A program made the translations under genes and the position numbers. Under the pieces are notes generated by a model that saw only the letters and a list, made by a program, of their open reading frames with translations, was not told where the DNA came from and did not search any database. Source: Paracoccaceae bacterium (GTDB taxonomy: Bacteria; Pseudomonadota; Alphaproteobacteria; Rhodobacterales; Rhodobacteraceae). Taken from it: a DNA stretch of 38,310 bases. Positions 1 through 7,788 of this stretch are shown piece after piece. Within the stretch, counting starts at the first letter, position 1. The number at the start of each line of letters is the position of its first letter. The DNA is taken from NCBI GenBank assembly GCA_020846995.1, contig JADLCV010000178.1:1-38310 (forward strand), given 5' to 3'.

Positions 1-33
1 CCGAACATGCCGCAACCCGGGGCTTCGCCCAGA

Positions 34-113
34 ACCGGAATCCCCGCGGGCGCGGGCGGGCGGTGTTGCATGTGCGCCCTGCGGGCTCGGGGTCACCGGA
101 ATCCCCGCGGGCG
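34..113. repeat. Two copies of a 19-nt direct repeat
   Basis: ACCGGAATCCCCGCGGGCG occurs at 34-52 and again at 95-113. The two copies are identical and are separated by 42 nt of GC-rich sequence. There are only two copies, and the rest of 1-373 shows no gene I can support. It may be the remnant of a duplicated 3' end or untranslated region of a gene left of the window. Confidence 0.7.
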
Positions 114-231
114 TGGGGGGGGCCCGGGGGCGCGCGGGTGGTTCTCCCCGCCCGGGGCCGCGGCCGGCCCGCCCGGCGGCCCCTCCGGGCGACCATCCGC
201 CGACCGGTCGCGGGGGATCCGGCGGCGGCGC

Positions 232-373
232 CGTAAACTTCCGGCATAGAGGCGGCAAATTCCTGCGCCTAAACGCTTTCCGAATTGCCGGGCGGGACCG
301 GACGGGCAGGGTGGCGGCCATCTTCCCGGGCCCGACGGGCGGGGAGGAGCCAACCCCAGGACAGGAGCGCGAC
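232..373 (+). promoter_or_regulatory. Probable promoter/leader of the Tat-peptide and kinase genes
   Basis: This is the least GC-rich stretch of the first 373 bases. It holds an imperfect inverted repeat, CGGCAAATT (253-261) and AATTGCCG (283-290), about 85 nt before the start of the small Tat-targeted protein. An AGGAG ribosome-binding site lies just before the ATG at 374. I cannot fix -35 and -10 boxes with confidence. The remainder of 1-231 is GC-rich and shows only the direct repeat listed separately. Confidence 0.35.
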
Positions 374-646
374 ATGACCGACACGACCGAACGCAGCCCG
401 ATCAGCCGCCGCCGCCTTCTCGCCCGCCTCGGCCTTGCCGCCGGCGCGGCCTATGTGGCGCCGGCCATGCTTCACTTCGCGGCGGCCGCGGCGGGGCCCC
501 GCGGGCGGGCGACCGGCCCGACCACGCCCACGCAGCCGACCGCGCCCACGCAGCCGAGCGTGCCGTCGGCGCCGAGCGTGCCGTCGGCCCCGTCGGTGCC
601 GAGCGCGCCGTCGCTGCCGAGCCGGCCCCGCGGCCGCCGCCGCTGA
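374..646 (+). CDS. Small Tat-signal protein with Ser/Pro repeat tail
   Basis: A 90-residue protein. Residues 1 to about 45 look like a twin-arginine signal: SRRRLLARLGL, then a hydrophobic Ala-rich stretch ending in AAAAAG. The remaining ~45 residues are low complexity: PTQPTAPTQP, then tandem PSVPSA units, ending in a basic RPRGRRR tail. There is no Cys and no fold I recognise. ATG 374 is chosen because AGGAG lies 6 nt upstream. The next gene, a kinase/PqqD fusion, starts 67 nt downstream, so the two are probably co-transcribed. What is seen: Tat leader and a Ser at nearly every third residue of the tail. Inference: it may be the substrate of the neighbouring kinase, modified before export. 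A structural surface peptide is an alternative. Confidence 0.7.
   Translation: MTDTTERSPISRRRLLARLGLAAGAAYVAPAMLHFAAAAAGPRGRATGPTTPTQPTAPTQPSVPSAPSVPSAPSVPSAPSLPSRPRGRRR
543..628 (+). repeat. In-frame tandem repeat encoding PSVPSA units
   Basis: Near-identical GTGCCGTCGGC-type units, 18 nt when they encode PSVPSA, repeat three to four times and also underlie the preceding PTQPTA units. Period is a multiple of 3, so copy-number change by slippage would keep the frame. The repeat forms nearly all of the mature part of the small Tat-signal protein. Confidence 0.7.
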
Positions 647-713
647 GCCGCGAGCCCGCCCCCGGGGCCCCCTCCCCTGCCCCGGGGGCACCTCCATCGC
701 CGAGGCATCCTCC

Positions 714-1967
714 GTGACGACGCAGACCATGCCCCCCCTTCCCCGTCCGGGCGCCCGCCGGCAGGTCATCCGCATGGGCCTGCCCGGCCTCGCCGGGGTC
801 GTCGAGTTCGCCGACGCCCGGCCGGTCGCCGCGGCGCTGCGCGGGATCCTGAACGGCTGGCCCCTCGCCCTCTCCCGGCGGGGGCCCGCGGCACCGGCGA
901 TCGCGACCGTCACCGGACGGGCCGCCGGCTTCCACGTCCGCTCGCCCTTCCTCGAGCGCGCCCTCCGCAACCTTCCGCTCGCGAGCGCGGTCAATGCCGT
1001 CGCCGCCGACCTCCTCGAGGCCTGGTGCGTGGCCCACCCCGACCACGTCTGCCTGCACGCCGGCGGGGCGATCCTCGGCGGGCGCGCGGTGGCCTTCCTT
1101 GGCGGCCCGCGGGCGGGCAAGAGCACGCTCCTCGCCCGCCTGACGCTCGCGACCGGGGTGCGCGTGCTGGCCGACGACGTCCTGCCGGTGAGCCCGACGG
1201 GCGCGGCGATGGGCCTCGGCCTGCCGCCGCGGCTCCGCCTGCCCCTGCCGGGGGCGGCGTCGCCCGCATTCCGCGCCCATGTCGCCGCCGTCGCCGGGCC
1301 CGGCGACGGCCGCTATGCCTACCTGGCCGCGGCGACGGTCGCGCCGCACGGCACGCGGGCCCCGCTCGCGGCCGTCGTCCTCCTCGACCGCCGTCCGGGC
1401 GCGGGGGCGGCCCTCCACGAACTCGCCGAGGCCGAGGCGCTTCACGAACTCGCCGCCCGCCGCATCCTGCCCGCCCCGGCCGAGGCCGGCCGGCTTGACC
1501 GCATCGCCGCCGTCGCCGGCCGCGTCCGCCCGCTGCGCCTTGTCTACGACGACCTCGAGGCGGCGGCGGCGCTGGTCGTCGGGGCCTTCGGCGCCGCCGG
1601 GGGAGAGGTCGCGATCGGCCCCCCCCTGCCCGTGGCCGCGGCGGCCGTGGCGGCGGCCGACGCCCTCGTGCCGCCCGACCCCGGCCGGCGCTGGCGGCGG
1701 GGGGGGGCGGTCGCAATCCGCCGCCGGGGGGGCGAGGCGTTCCTGTGGTCGGCCGAGGCCGGCGGGCTCGTCGGCCTGAACCACACCGCCCGCGCCGTCT
1801 GGGACCTTCTCGCCCGGCCGGCGACGGGGGCCGGGATCGCCCGCGTGCTCGCCGACGCCTTCCCCGACGCCGACGGGGCGCGGATCGCGGCCGACGTCGG
1901 GGCCCTGCTCGCATCCTTCGCCGCGGCCGGACTGATCGGCCCCGCCGGCGGCCCCTCTCCGCCCTGA
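714..1967 (+). CDS. HPr-kinase-like serine kinase fused to a PqqD-type domain
   Basis: A 417-residue protein with two parts. The N-terminal and middle portion resembles HprK-related kinases: P-loop GGPRAGKST at residues 130-138, followed by VLADDVLPV, the paired-Asp strand seen in this family. The C-terminal ~80 residues (GGLVGLNHTARAVWDLL and on, about residue 350) match the PqqD/RRE-like helix-turn-helix that binds precursor peptides in RiPP systems. GTG 714 is preferred because GAGG sits 8 nt upstream; ATG 729 and ATG 774 are in-frame alternatives. HprK-related kinases are known to phosphorylate some lasso peptides and to occur with PqqD partners; here both are in one chain. Its likely partner is the Ser-rich Tat peptide encoded just upstream. 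The substrate is inferred, not shown. Confidence 0.75.
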   Translation: MTTQTMPPLPRPGARRQVIRMGLPGLAGVVEFADARPVAAALRGILNGWPLALSRRGPAAPAIATVTGRAAGFHVRSPFLERALRNLPLASAVNAVAADLLEAWCVAHPDHVCLHAGGAILGGRAVAFLGGPRAGKSTLLARLTLATGVRVLADDVLPVSPTGAAMGLGLPPRLRLPLPGAASPAFRAHVAAVAGPGDGRYAYLAAATVAPHGTRAPLAAVVLLDRRPGAGAALHELAEAEALHELAARRILPAPAEAGRLDRIAAVAGRVRPLRLVYDDLEAAAALVVGAFGAAGGEVAIGPPLPVAAAAVAAADALVPPDPGRRWRRGGAVAIRRRGGEAFLWSAEAGGLVGLNHTARAVWDLLARPATGAGIARVLADAFPDADGARIAADVGALLASFAAAGLIGPAGGPSPP

Positions 1968-2037
1968 CCAGGGGGCCCGGGCCCGGCTGTTCCCGTGCCG
2001 CCCGGAATGCCCCCGGGGCGCCGGCGCGCGCGGGGGG

Positions 2038-2604
2038 TCAGGTGGCGGCGCGGCGCAGGAGGGTCACGACGCTCTCGCCGTAGCGGCGGGCATCGAGGGC
2101 CTCGAAACCCGCGGGCGGCGCCATCGGCGCGGCCTCCTCCCAGACGACGACCGCCCGGGGGGCGAGCCATCCGCCATCCCGGGCCGCCGCCAGCGCCCGC
2201 GCGCCAAGGCCGCGGCCCCAGGGCGGATCGAGGAAGACGAGCGTGAAGGGGGCGCCCCGGTTCACCCCGAGAAGGGTCGCGTCGCGCCGCCAGAGCCGTG
2301 TGGCCCCCGCCGCCGCCGCGCGCTCGACGTTGGCGCGGATGAGCGCCCGCGCCGGGGCGCCGTCCTCGACGAAGGTCACCTGCGCGGCCCCGCGCGACAG
2401 GGCCTCGAGCCCCATGGCGCCGGTGCCGGCGAAGAGGTCGAGGACGCGCGCGCCCGGCACCGGGTTGCCGGCCGGGCCGTGCTCGAGGAGGTTGAAGACG
2501 GCTTCGCGGACGCGGTCGGCGGTCGGCCGCAGCGCCGCCGCCGGGTCGCCCGCCCCGACCGCGGCGAGGCCGAGCCCGCGCAGGCGGCCGCCGATGATGC
2601 GCAC
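2038..2604 (-). CDS. rsmD: 16S rRNA (guanine966-N2)-methyltransferase RsmD
   Basis: A 188-residue class I SAM-dependent methyltransferase that modifies G966 of 16S rRNA during 30S assembly in the cytoplasm. The N terminus MRIIGGRLRG and TADRVREAVFNLL are family hallmarks. The SAM-binding loop is LDLFAGTGAMGLEALSRGA and the base-flipping motif is FLDPPWGRG. I chose GTG 2604, which starts exactly at the conserved MRIIGG segment with GAGG-rich sequence before it; an ATG at 2685 would add 27 Pro/Gly/Ala residues unlike the family. E. coli RsmD is about 198 residues. It follows the flavoprotein reductase gene on the same strand after 96 nt and probably shares its transcript. Confidence 0.93.
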   Translation of the reverse strand: MRIIGGRLRGLGLAAVGAGDPAAALRPTADRVREAVFNLLEHGPAGNPVPGARVLDLFAGTGAMGLEALSRGAAQVTFVEDGAPARALIRANVERAAAAGATRLWRRDATLLGVNRGAPFTLVFLDPPWGRGLGARALAAARDGGWLAPRAVVVWEEAAPMAPPAGFEALDARRYGESVVTLLRRAAT

Positions 2605-2700
2605 CCCCTCGCCCTCGCCGCCGCCGGCGCGGGCGCCTGCGGGCCCGGCGGGGATCCCGGCGGGAAGCGGACGGGGCGGTGCCATCGCCGCGCGGCCCCC

Positions 2701-3912
2701 CTAGCCGACGAGCGCCCGGAGGCTCGTCGCGGGGTCGGCGACGGCGGCGGGGTCGGGGCTGCGGCCGGCCTCGAGCAGGCGCTTGCCGGCCATGTAGGCG
2801 CGGGGGTCGTTCATGGCATCGACGGCCATGAGGCGGGCGCCGGCGAAATACCAGTGCGACCGCGCCGCCCCGTCGCGGCGCACGACGATACAGTCAGCAC
2901 CGGCGCCGAGCCCGGCGATCTGGAGCTTGACGTCGAACTGGTCGGACCAGAACCACGGCACGGGCGCGTAGGCGAGGCCGGCACCGAGCATCGTGCAGGC
3001 CACCGTCTCGGCCATGTCGATGGCGTTCTGGACGCTTTCGAGGCGCATCCGGCCGCCGCCAGCGGGGAACGAGGCGCAGTCGCCCGCAGCCCAGATCGCG
3101 GGATCGGAGGTGCGGCCCCCGGCGTCGCAGGCGATGCCGTCGGCGAGCGCGAGGCCGGCGCCGGCGGCGAGGCGGGTGTCGGGAGAGATGCCGATGCCCA
3201 CGACCGCGAGTTCGGCCGCGATCTGCCGGCCGTCGGCAAGGAGGGCGGCGGCGAGGCGACCGTCGGGGCCGGCCTCGAGGCGGGCGAGCGCCGCCTCGGT
3301 GACGATGCGGACGCCGTGGCCCTCGTGGAGGGCGCGGAACCAGGCCGCCGTCTCGGCGCAGGCGACGCGGGCAAGGAGGCGGGGCGCGGCCTCGACGACG
3401 GTGACCTCGAGCCCGCGCGCGGCCATCACCGCCGCCGCCTCGAGGCCGATGTAGCCGCCGCCGACGATCACCGCCCGCACCCCCGGCCGCACCTCGGGGG
3501 CAAGCCGGTCGACATCCTCGACCCGTCGCAGGACGTGGACGCCGGGCAACGCGCCCCCGGCCGCGGCCGGCAGGCGCCGCGGCCGGGCCCCGGTCGTGAG
3601 GGCCAGCCGGTCGAAGGCGAGCACGCTGCCGTCGGCGAGGACGACCTGCCGCCGGCCGGGGTCGATCAGGGTCACGGCGCGGCCGAGGACGAGGTCGATC
3701 CCGTGGTCGGCGTAGAAGGCGGCCGGGCGCAGGAACAGCCGTTCGAGCGGCATCTCGCCGAGGAGGTATTTCTTCGACAGGGGCGGGCGCTGGTAGGGGG
3801 GCAGGGGCTCGTCGCCGACGAGGGCGAGGGGGCCCGCGTAGCCCTCGGCCCGCAGCTTCGCGACCAGCGCCGCGCCCGCCTGCCCCGCGCCCACGATGAC
3901 GATCCCGCCCAT
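2701..3912 (-). CDS. FAD-dependent ferredoxin/rhodocoxin reductase-type protein
   Basis: A 403-residue pyridine-nucleotide-disulfide-type flavoprotein without the redox disulfide, as in rhodocoxin/putidaredoxin reductases that pass electrons from NAD(P)H to a 2Fe-2S ferredoxin. FAD site: IVIVGAGQAGAALVAKL at the N terminus. The family segment PPYQRPPLSKKYL follows. NAD site: VIVGGGYIGLEAAAVMA near residue 150. Second FAD motif: IWAAGDCASF near residue 275. The C-terminal ~90 residues form the reductase dimerisation domain (PWFWSDQFDVKLQIAG). AGGGAGG lies 8 nt before the ATG. No ferredoxin or P450 gene is adjacent, so the electron partner must lie elsewhere. The gene is divergent from a peroxiredoxin; a shared redox role is possible but unproven. 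Confidence 0.88.
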   Translation of the reverse strand: MGGIVIVGAGQAGAALVAKLRAEGYAGPLALVGDEPLPPYQRPPLSKKYLLGEMPLERLFLRPAAFYADHGIDLVLGRAVTLIDPGRRQVVLADGSVLAFDRLALTTGARPRRLPAAAGGALPGVHVLRRVEDVDRLAPEVRPGVRAVIVGGGYIGLEAAAVMAARGLEVTVVEAAPRLLARVACAETAAWFRALHEGHGVRIVTEAALARLEAGPDGRLAAALLADGRQIAAELAVVGIGISPDTRLAAGAGLALADGIACDAGGRTSDPAIWAAGDCASFPAGGGRMRLESVQNAIDMAETVACTMLGAGLAYAPVPWFWSDQFDVKLQIAGLGAGADCIVVRRDGAARSHWYFAGARLMAVDAMNDPRAYMAGKRLLEAGRSPDPAAVADPATSLRALVG

Positions 3913-4021
3913 GCCCCCGCCTCCCTTGCAATGCGGCCGGCAAGATGCGTCTTTGCTCTGGCCTTCGCGGGAGCGCACCCTATATGGCGCCCATCCTGTG
4001 ACGCAATGAGCGAGGGACGGC
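3913..4021 (+). promoter_or_regulatory. Divergent promoter region, reductase/peroxiredoxin
   Basis: This 109-nt gap separates divergent starts. Towards the peroxiredoxin, TATATG at 3981-3986 could be a -10 box, with CTGGCC at 3958-3963 as -35 (17-nt spacer), giving a leader of about 30 nt. A purine-rich GCGAGGGA precedes the ATG at 4022. No clear box is visible for the opposite direction. Confidence 0.4.
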
Positions 4022-4507
4022 ATGACGATCTCGAAGGGTGACCGGTTGCCCGGGGCGAAGCTTCTGCGCATGGGCGCGAACGGGGTCGAGACGGTCGACC
4101 TCGGCGCGCGGCTCAGGGGTCGCAAGGTCGCGATCTTCGCCGTCCCGGCCGCGTTCTCGAGCACCTGCAGCCGCGCGCATCTGCCGAGCTTCCTGCGCAA
4201 CACCGCGGCCTTCGCCGCGAGGGGCGTGGACGAGATCATCGGCATCGCCGTCAACGACCCCCATGTGATGGGGGCCTGGGGCGAGGCGACGGGGGCGACG
4301 GCGGGCGGCATCACCCTTCTTGCGGATGCCGACGGCGCCTACACGCGCGCCCTCGGGCTGGCCTTCGACGCCCCCGCCGCGGGCCTCTTCGGCCGCTCGC
4401 GCCGCTATGCCATGTATGTGGTCGACGGCGTCGTCGAGGTCTTCAACCCCGAGACCGGAAAGGGCTGCGAGACCTCGGCCGGCGAGGTCCTGCTGGCCGC
4501 GATCTGA
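4022..4507 (+). CDS. Peroxiredoxin, Prx5 type
   Basis: A 161-residue thiol peroxidase of the Prx5/redoxin group, which reduces hydrogen peroxide and alkyl hydroperoxides. The active-site segment reads PAAFSSTCSRAHLPSF, keeping the P-x3-[ST]-x2-C pattern although the usual GAFTPTC is altered. The family segment IIGIAVNDPHVMGAWGEATG follows, and the C terminus has VEVFNPETGKGCETSAGEVLL. The extra Cys in that segment is a candidate resolving or glutathionylated residue. Length is normal for the family. It probably works with glutathione/glutaredoxin; a glutathione transferase gene lies convergently downstream, but that is only proximity. Confidence 0.9.
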   Translation: MTISKGDRLPGAKLLRMGANGVETVDLGARLRGRKVAIFAVPAAFSSTCSRAHLPSFLRNTAAFAARGVDEIIGIAVNDPHVMGAWGEATGATAGGITLLADADGAYTRALGLAFDAPAAGLFGRSRRYAMYVVDGVVEVFNPETGKGCETSAGEVLLAAI

Positions 4508-4534
4508 TCCCGGGGCGGCGGGTGGGGCCGGCCC

Positions 4535-5161
4535 TCAGGCGCCCTTGCCCGCGTCGGCCTTGGGGCCGTCGTCGAGTGCGGCCGCCCGCACCCGGGCCGG
4601 CCGGCCCTCGAGGCGGGCCCAGTAGTCTGCCAGCGCCGGGCGCCGGGGCAGGGTGCCGAAGAGAAGGCCCCAGCCGACCTGGGCGCCGACGACGACGTCG
4701 GCGGCGGTGAAGCGGCTGCCGGCGACGTAGGGGGTCTTCGAGACCAGCGCCTCGAGCCCCGCGAGCATCCGCTCGAAGCTTCCGAAGCCCGCCATCCCCT
4801 CCTTGTCGTGGGGCACCTCGAAGCCCATGGCCTTCATCGTCACCGCCTGCTCGACGGGACCGGCGGCAAAGAACATGGCCCGGAAATAGGCCCCGCGCTC
4901 CTCGGCCCGGGGGGCGAGGCCGGCGGCGGGGAAGGCCTCGGCGAGATAGGCGCAGATCGCCCCGACCTCGGTCACGACCGTGGCGCCGTGGACGAGCGTC
5001 GGCACCTTGCCCATGGGGTTCAGGGCCAGATACTCGGCCGTCCGCATCGGCGGGCCGAAGTCGAGCACACGGGCGCTGTAGGCGGCACCCGTCTCCTCGA
5101 GCATCCAGCGGATGGTGCGGCCGCGCGAATGGGGGTTGGTGTAGAGGACGAGGTCGGACAT
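4535..5161 (-). CDS. Glutathione S-transferase family protein
   Basis: A 208-residue cytosolic GST-fold protein. The thioredoxin-like N-terminal domain starts MSDLVLYTNPHSRGRTIRWMLEE, with Ser in PHSRGR at the usual position of the thiol-activating residue. The LNPMGKVPTL segment carries the conserved cis-Pro and TEVGAICAYLAEAFP binds the glutathione gamma-glutamyl part. The helical C-terminal domain includes SRFTAADVVVGAQVGWGL, the N-capping segment. ATG 5161 follows AAGGAG after 6 nt. It is the last gene of the run RidA, GDPD, GNAT, GST on the minus strand, starting 21 nt after the GNAT stop. The substrate cannot be told from sequence. Confidence 0.9.
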   Translation of the reverse strand: MSDLVLYTNPHSRGRTIRWMLEETGAAYSARVLDFGPPMRTAEYLALNPMGKVPTLVHGATVVTEVGAICAYLAEAFPAAGLAPRAEERGAYFRAMFFAAGPVEQAVTMKAMGFEVPHDKEGMAGFGSFERMLAGLEALVSKTPYVAGSRFTAADVVVGAQVGWGLLFGTLPRRPALADYWARLEGRPARVRAAALDDGPKADAGKGA

Positions 5162-5182
5162 GGGCACTCCTTGCCTTGGGGG

Positions 5183-6391
5183 TCAGTCGTCATCGGGAGT
5201 GGCGGTGGGCGCCCCGCCGGGGCCGCGGCGGAAGGGGCCAAGGGCGGCGAGGGCCGCGATCTCGTCGGCGACGGCCGGCCCCTCGGCGGCGAGGAAGCGC
5301 GCGACTGCATCGCGAAAGCGCGCATCCGCGATCAGGTGCAAGGAATGGGTCGCCACCGGCAGGTAGCCGCGGGCGAGCTTGTGCTCGCCCTGGGCCCCGG
5401 CCTCGACGCGGGCCAGCCCGCGGGCGATGGCCCAGTCGATCGCCTGGTAGTAGCAGAGCTCGAAATGCAGGCAGGGATGATCCTCGATCGCACCCCAGTA
5501 GCGGCCGTAGAGGGCCTCGCGGCCGATCAGGTTCAGGGCCCCGGCGACGGCTTTGCCGTCGCGGAGGGCGAGAACGAGGAGGACGTCGGCGCGCATGGTC
5601 TGATGGAGCCGGTCGAAGAAGGCGCGGCTGAGGTAGGGCCGGCCCCACTTGCGGCTGCCGGTGTCCTGGTAGAAGCGCCAGAAGGCGTCCCAGTGCCCGG
5701 GCCGCAGGTCGTCGCCGGTGAGGGCACGGATGGTGCCGCCGAAGCCCTGGGCCTGGGCCCGCTCGCGGCGGATCGCCTTGCGCTTGCGCGAGGCGAGCCC
5801 GGCGAGGAAGTCGGCAAAGCTCGCGTAGCCGCGGTTGAGCCAGTGGAACTGCTGGGAGACGCGGTGGAGAAGGCCCGCGGCCGCGCCGGCGCGGGCCTCG
5901 GCCGCGGTGCAGAAGGTGACGTGGGCCGAGGAGAGCCCGCCCTGTCCGACGATCGCGGCGAGGGCGCGGAGGAGGGCGGCGCGCGCCGTCTCCTCCCAGC
6001 CCGGGCGGGCGAGGAAGCGGCGGCCGGTGACGGGCGTGAAGGGAACCGCGACCTGGAGTTTCGGATAATAGGCCCCCCCTGCCCGTATCCAGGCCTCGGC
6101 CCAGGCGTGGTCGAAGATGTATTCGCCGCGGCTGTGGGCCTTGAGCCAGACCGGCGCCACGGCGACGAGGCGGCCCGCGGCGCGAAGGGCGAGCGGGGCC
6201 GGCGTCCAGCCGGTGCCGGGCCCGACCGAGCCCGACGCCTCGAGCGCGGAGAGGAAGCGGTGGGTGGTGAAGGGGTCGAGCGGGGGGCCGCCGTCCTCGG
6301 TCTCGGGGCAGGCGCAGGCGTCCCATTCGGCGGCCGGGATCGCGCCCACCCCGCCCGGCGTCTCGAGTGCAAGCGTGCCGCCGCCGTCCAT
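5183..6391 (-). CDS. FemAB-like GNAT-fold acyltransferase (DUF482 type)
   Basis: A 402-residue member of the family annotated as GNAT N-acetyltransferase or peptidoglycan biosynthesis/recognition protein (PF04339, FemAB-like). Recognisable segments are EYIFDHAWAEA, AYYPKLQVAVPFTPVTGRRFL, SQQFHWLNRGYASFADFLAGLASRKRKAIRRER, YQDTGSRKWGRPYLS, and the C-terminal LYGRYWGA with CLHFELCYYQAIDWAI. Length is typical. ATG 6391 is chosen for the GGGAGG 5 nt upstream; an upstream in-frame start would add 17 Gly/Arg-rich residues. It lies 47 nt after the GDPD gene in the same operon. Members of this family are usually unassigned biochemically; transfer of an aminoacyl or acyl group is inferred from the fold. 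Confidence 0.85.
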   Translation of the reverse strand: MDGGGTLALETPGGVGAIPAAEWDACACPETEDGGPPLDPFTTHRFLSALEASGSVGPGTGWTPAPLALRAAGRLVAVAPVWLKAHSRGEYIFDHAWAEAWIRAGGAYYPKLQVAVPFTPVTGRRFLARPGWEETARAALLRALAAIVGQGGLSSAHVTFCTAAEARAGAAAGLLHRVSQQFHWLNRGYASFADFLAGLASRKRKAIRRERAQAQGFGGTIRALTGDDLRPGHWDAFWRFYQDTGSRKWGRPYLSRAFFDRLHQTMRADVLLVLALRDGKAVAGALNLIGREALYGRYWGAIEDHPCLHFELCYYQAIDWAIARGLARVEAGAQGEHKLARGYLPVATHSLHLIADARFRDAVARFLAAEGPAVADEIAALAALGPFRRGPGGAPTATPDDD

Positions 6392-6438
6392 CCCGCCCTC
6401 CCCGGGCGCGCGCCCGCGCCCGCCGGGCTCCCCCGCCC

Positions 6439-7212
6439 TCATCCCCCGGGGATGGCGGCGGCGTAGCCCTCGAAGGTGACGTTATCGGCGATCCGCCGCG
6501 CCTCGGCCTCGGCCGCGGGCGAGCGGATCGTCCAGCAGAGGATCGCCGCTCCCCGGGCCCTGAGCGCGCCGACGGGGTCGCGGCCGAGGTCGCGGGCCTC
6601 GTGGCTGATGAAGCTCGCGCCGACGGCGTCATAGTCCTCGATGGCCCGCAGCCGCCGGCGGAGGGGTTCGGCAAGCCGGCCCCAGTCGGCCGCCTCGTAG
6701 CCCGCCGTCGTCAGCCCCCGCGCCACCCCCGGCAGGAGGCGGGCGAGGGCAGCGACCGAATGGGGGTTGAAGGACATCACCGCGACCGGCCCCCCGTAGC
6801 CCGCGAGATCCGCGGCCACCCGCGCCTCGAGCTCGCCGACGGCGGGTCCCATGGCGCCGTCCTGGTCCTTGACCTCGACGAGAAGGGCGCTGCGGCCGGC
6901 GACGGCCGCCAGCACCTCGGGCAGGGTGGGGATGCCCTCGGCCCCGTCCCGGAGGCGGATCGCGCCGAGTTCGGCCGCGCGGCGGAGGGCGACGGGCCCG
7001 CGCGCCGCCGTCATGCGGTCGAGCGTGGCGTCGTGGAACACCATCGCCTGCCCGTCGGCCGAGAGCTGGACGTCGATCTCGATGCCGTAGCCCGCGGCGA
7101 CGGCCGCGGCGATGGCGGCGAGGCTGTTCTCGGGCCGGCCGGCGGCACGGTCGTGGAAGGCGCGGTGGGCGATCGGCGGGCCGAGGAAGCGGGGGTCGAG
7201 GGTGGGGCGCAT
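6439..7212 (-). CDS. Glycerophosphodiester phosphodiesterase family protein
   Basis: A 257-residue GDPD-type TIM barrel that hydrolyses glycerophosphodiesters to an alcohol plus glycerol 3-phosphate. Catalytic features are IAHRAFHDRAAGRPENSL (general His plus the metal-binding Glu), GYGIEIDVQLSADG (Glu and Asp metal ligands) and MVFHDATLDRMT (second catalytic His). LLVEVKDQDG in the middle carries a further acidic pair. No signal peptide is visible, so it is probably cytoplasmic. Its ATG overlaps the stop codon of the RidA gene (ATGA), so the two are translationally coupled. Confidence 0.9.
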   Translation of the reverse strand: MRPTLDPRFLGPPIAHRAFHDRAAGRPENSLAAIAAAVAAGYGIEIDVQLSADGQAMVFHDATLDRMTAARGPVALRRAAELGAIRLRDGAEGIPTLPEVLAAVAGRSALLVEVKDQDGAMGPAVGELEARVAADLAGYGGPVAVMSFNPHSVAALARLLPGVARGLTTAGYEAADWGRLAEPLRRRLRAIEDYDAVGASFISHEARDLGRDPVGALRARGAAILCWTIRSPAAEAEARRIADNVTFEGYAAAIPGG

Positions 7213-7676
7213 CAGGCGACCTCGAAGATCGCCTCGATCTCGACCGCGACCCCGAGCGGCAGCGCCGCCACCCCGACGGCCGAGCGGGCGTGCCGCCCGG
7301 CCTCGCCGAAGACCGCGACCATGACGTCCGAGGCCCCGTTGACGACCTTGGGCTGGTCGACGAAGCCCGGGGCGGAGTTGACGAAGCCCGTGAGCTTGAC
7401 GACCCGCACGATGCGGTCGAGATCGCCCCCGCAGGCCGCCCGCGCCTGGGCGATGAGCGCGAGCGCGCAGGTCCGCGCCGCGGCGGCGCCGGCGGCGACG
7501 TCGAGGTCGGCCCCGAGGCGGCCGAGGACGAGGCCGTTCGCGTCGCGGCTGATCTGGCCCGAGACGTAGACGGTCGCGCCGCTGCGCACGAAGGGCACGT
7601 AGTTGGCGGCCGGGGCCGGGGCATCGGGCAGGGTGATCGCGAGTTCGCGCAGCCGCGCGTCGATCCGTCCGGGCAT
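7212..7676 (-). CDS. RidA family protein
   Basis: A 154-residue YjgF/YER057c/UK114 protein. The family hydrolyses reactive enamine/imine intermediates released by PLP enzymes. Characteristic segments are ANYVPFVRSGATVYVSGQIS, the allotment of a helix around ALALIAQARAACGGDLDRIVRVVKLTGFVNSA, and HARSAVGVAALPLGVAVEIEAIFEV. The conserved Arg occurs in HARSAVGV, as in active members. The length of about 154 residues fits the longer RidA subgroup rather than the ~130-residue core. GGAGG precedes ATG 7676 by 6 nt. It is the first gene of the RidA-GDPD-GNAT-GST run. Confidence 0.92.
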   Translation of the reverse strand: MPGRIDARLRELAITLPDAPAPAANYVPFVRSGATVYVSGQISRDANGLVLGRLGADLDVAAGAAAARTCALALIAQARAACGGDLDRIVRVVKLTGFVNSAPGFVDQPKVVNGASDVMVAVFGEAGRHARSAVGVAALPLGVAVEIEAIFEVA

Positions 7677-7708
7677 CGAATCCTCCAGGGTGACAGGGTC
7701 GCGGCCCG

Positions 7709-7738
7709 AACATAGGCACTTGCCGCGGCCGGGGGAAA
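7709..7738 (-). promoter_or_regulatory. Possible promoter of the ridA operon
   Basis: On the minus strand TATGTT (7714-7709) could be a -10 box and TTTCCC (7738-7733) a -35 box, with an 18-nt spacer. The site lies 32 nt before the RidA start codon. Box matches are partial, so this is a weak call. Confidence 0.35.
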
Positions 7739-7751
7739 GGGGGGGCGGGCC

Positions 7752-7768
7752 GGCCGCCGGGGGCGGCC
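7752..7768 (-). terminator. GC-rich hairpin after the helicase gene
   Basis: GGCCGCC-GGG-GGCGGCC forms a perfect 7-bp stem with a 3-nt loop, 20 nt beyond the helicase stop codon. On the minus strand it is followed by a C-rich stretch with only three T residues, so it may terminate weakly or just stabilise the 3' end. Confidence 0.35.
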
Positions 7769-7788
7769 ATGCCCGCCGGGCGCGCGCC

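Noticed and set aside
34..113. CRISPR array
   Set aside because: Only two repeat copies, no further units and no cas genes in the window.
1972..1990. Bidirectional terminator between the kinase gene and rsmD
   Set aside because: The GC palindrome there has no T run on either strand and is hard to distinguish from the general GC richness.
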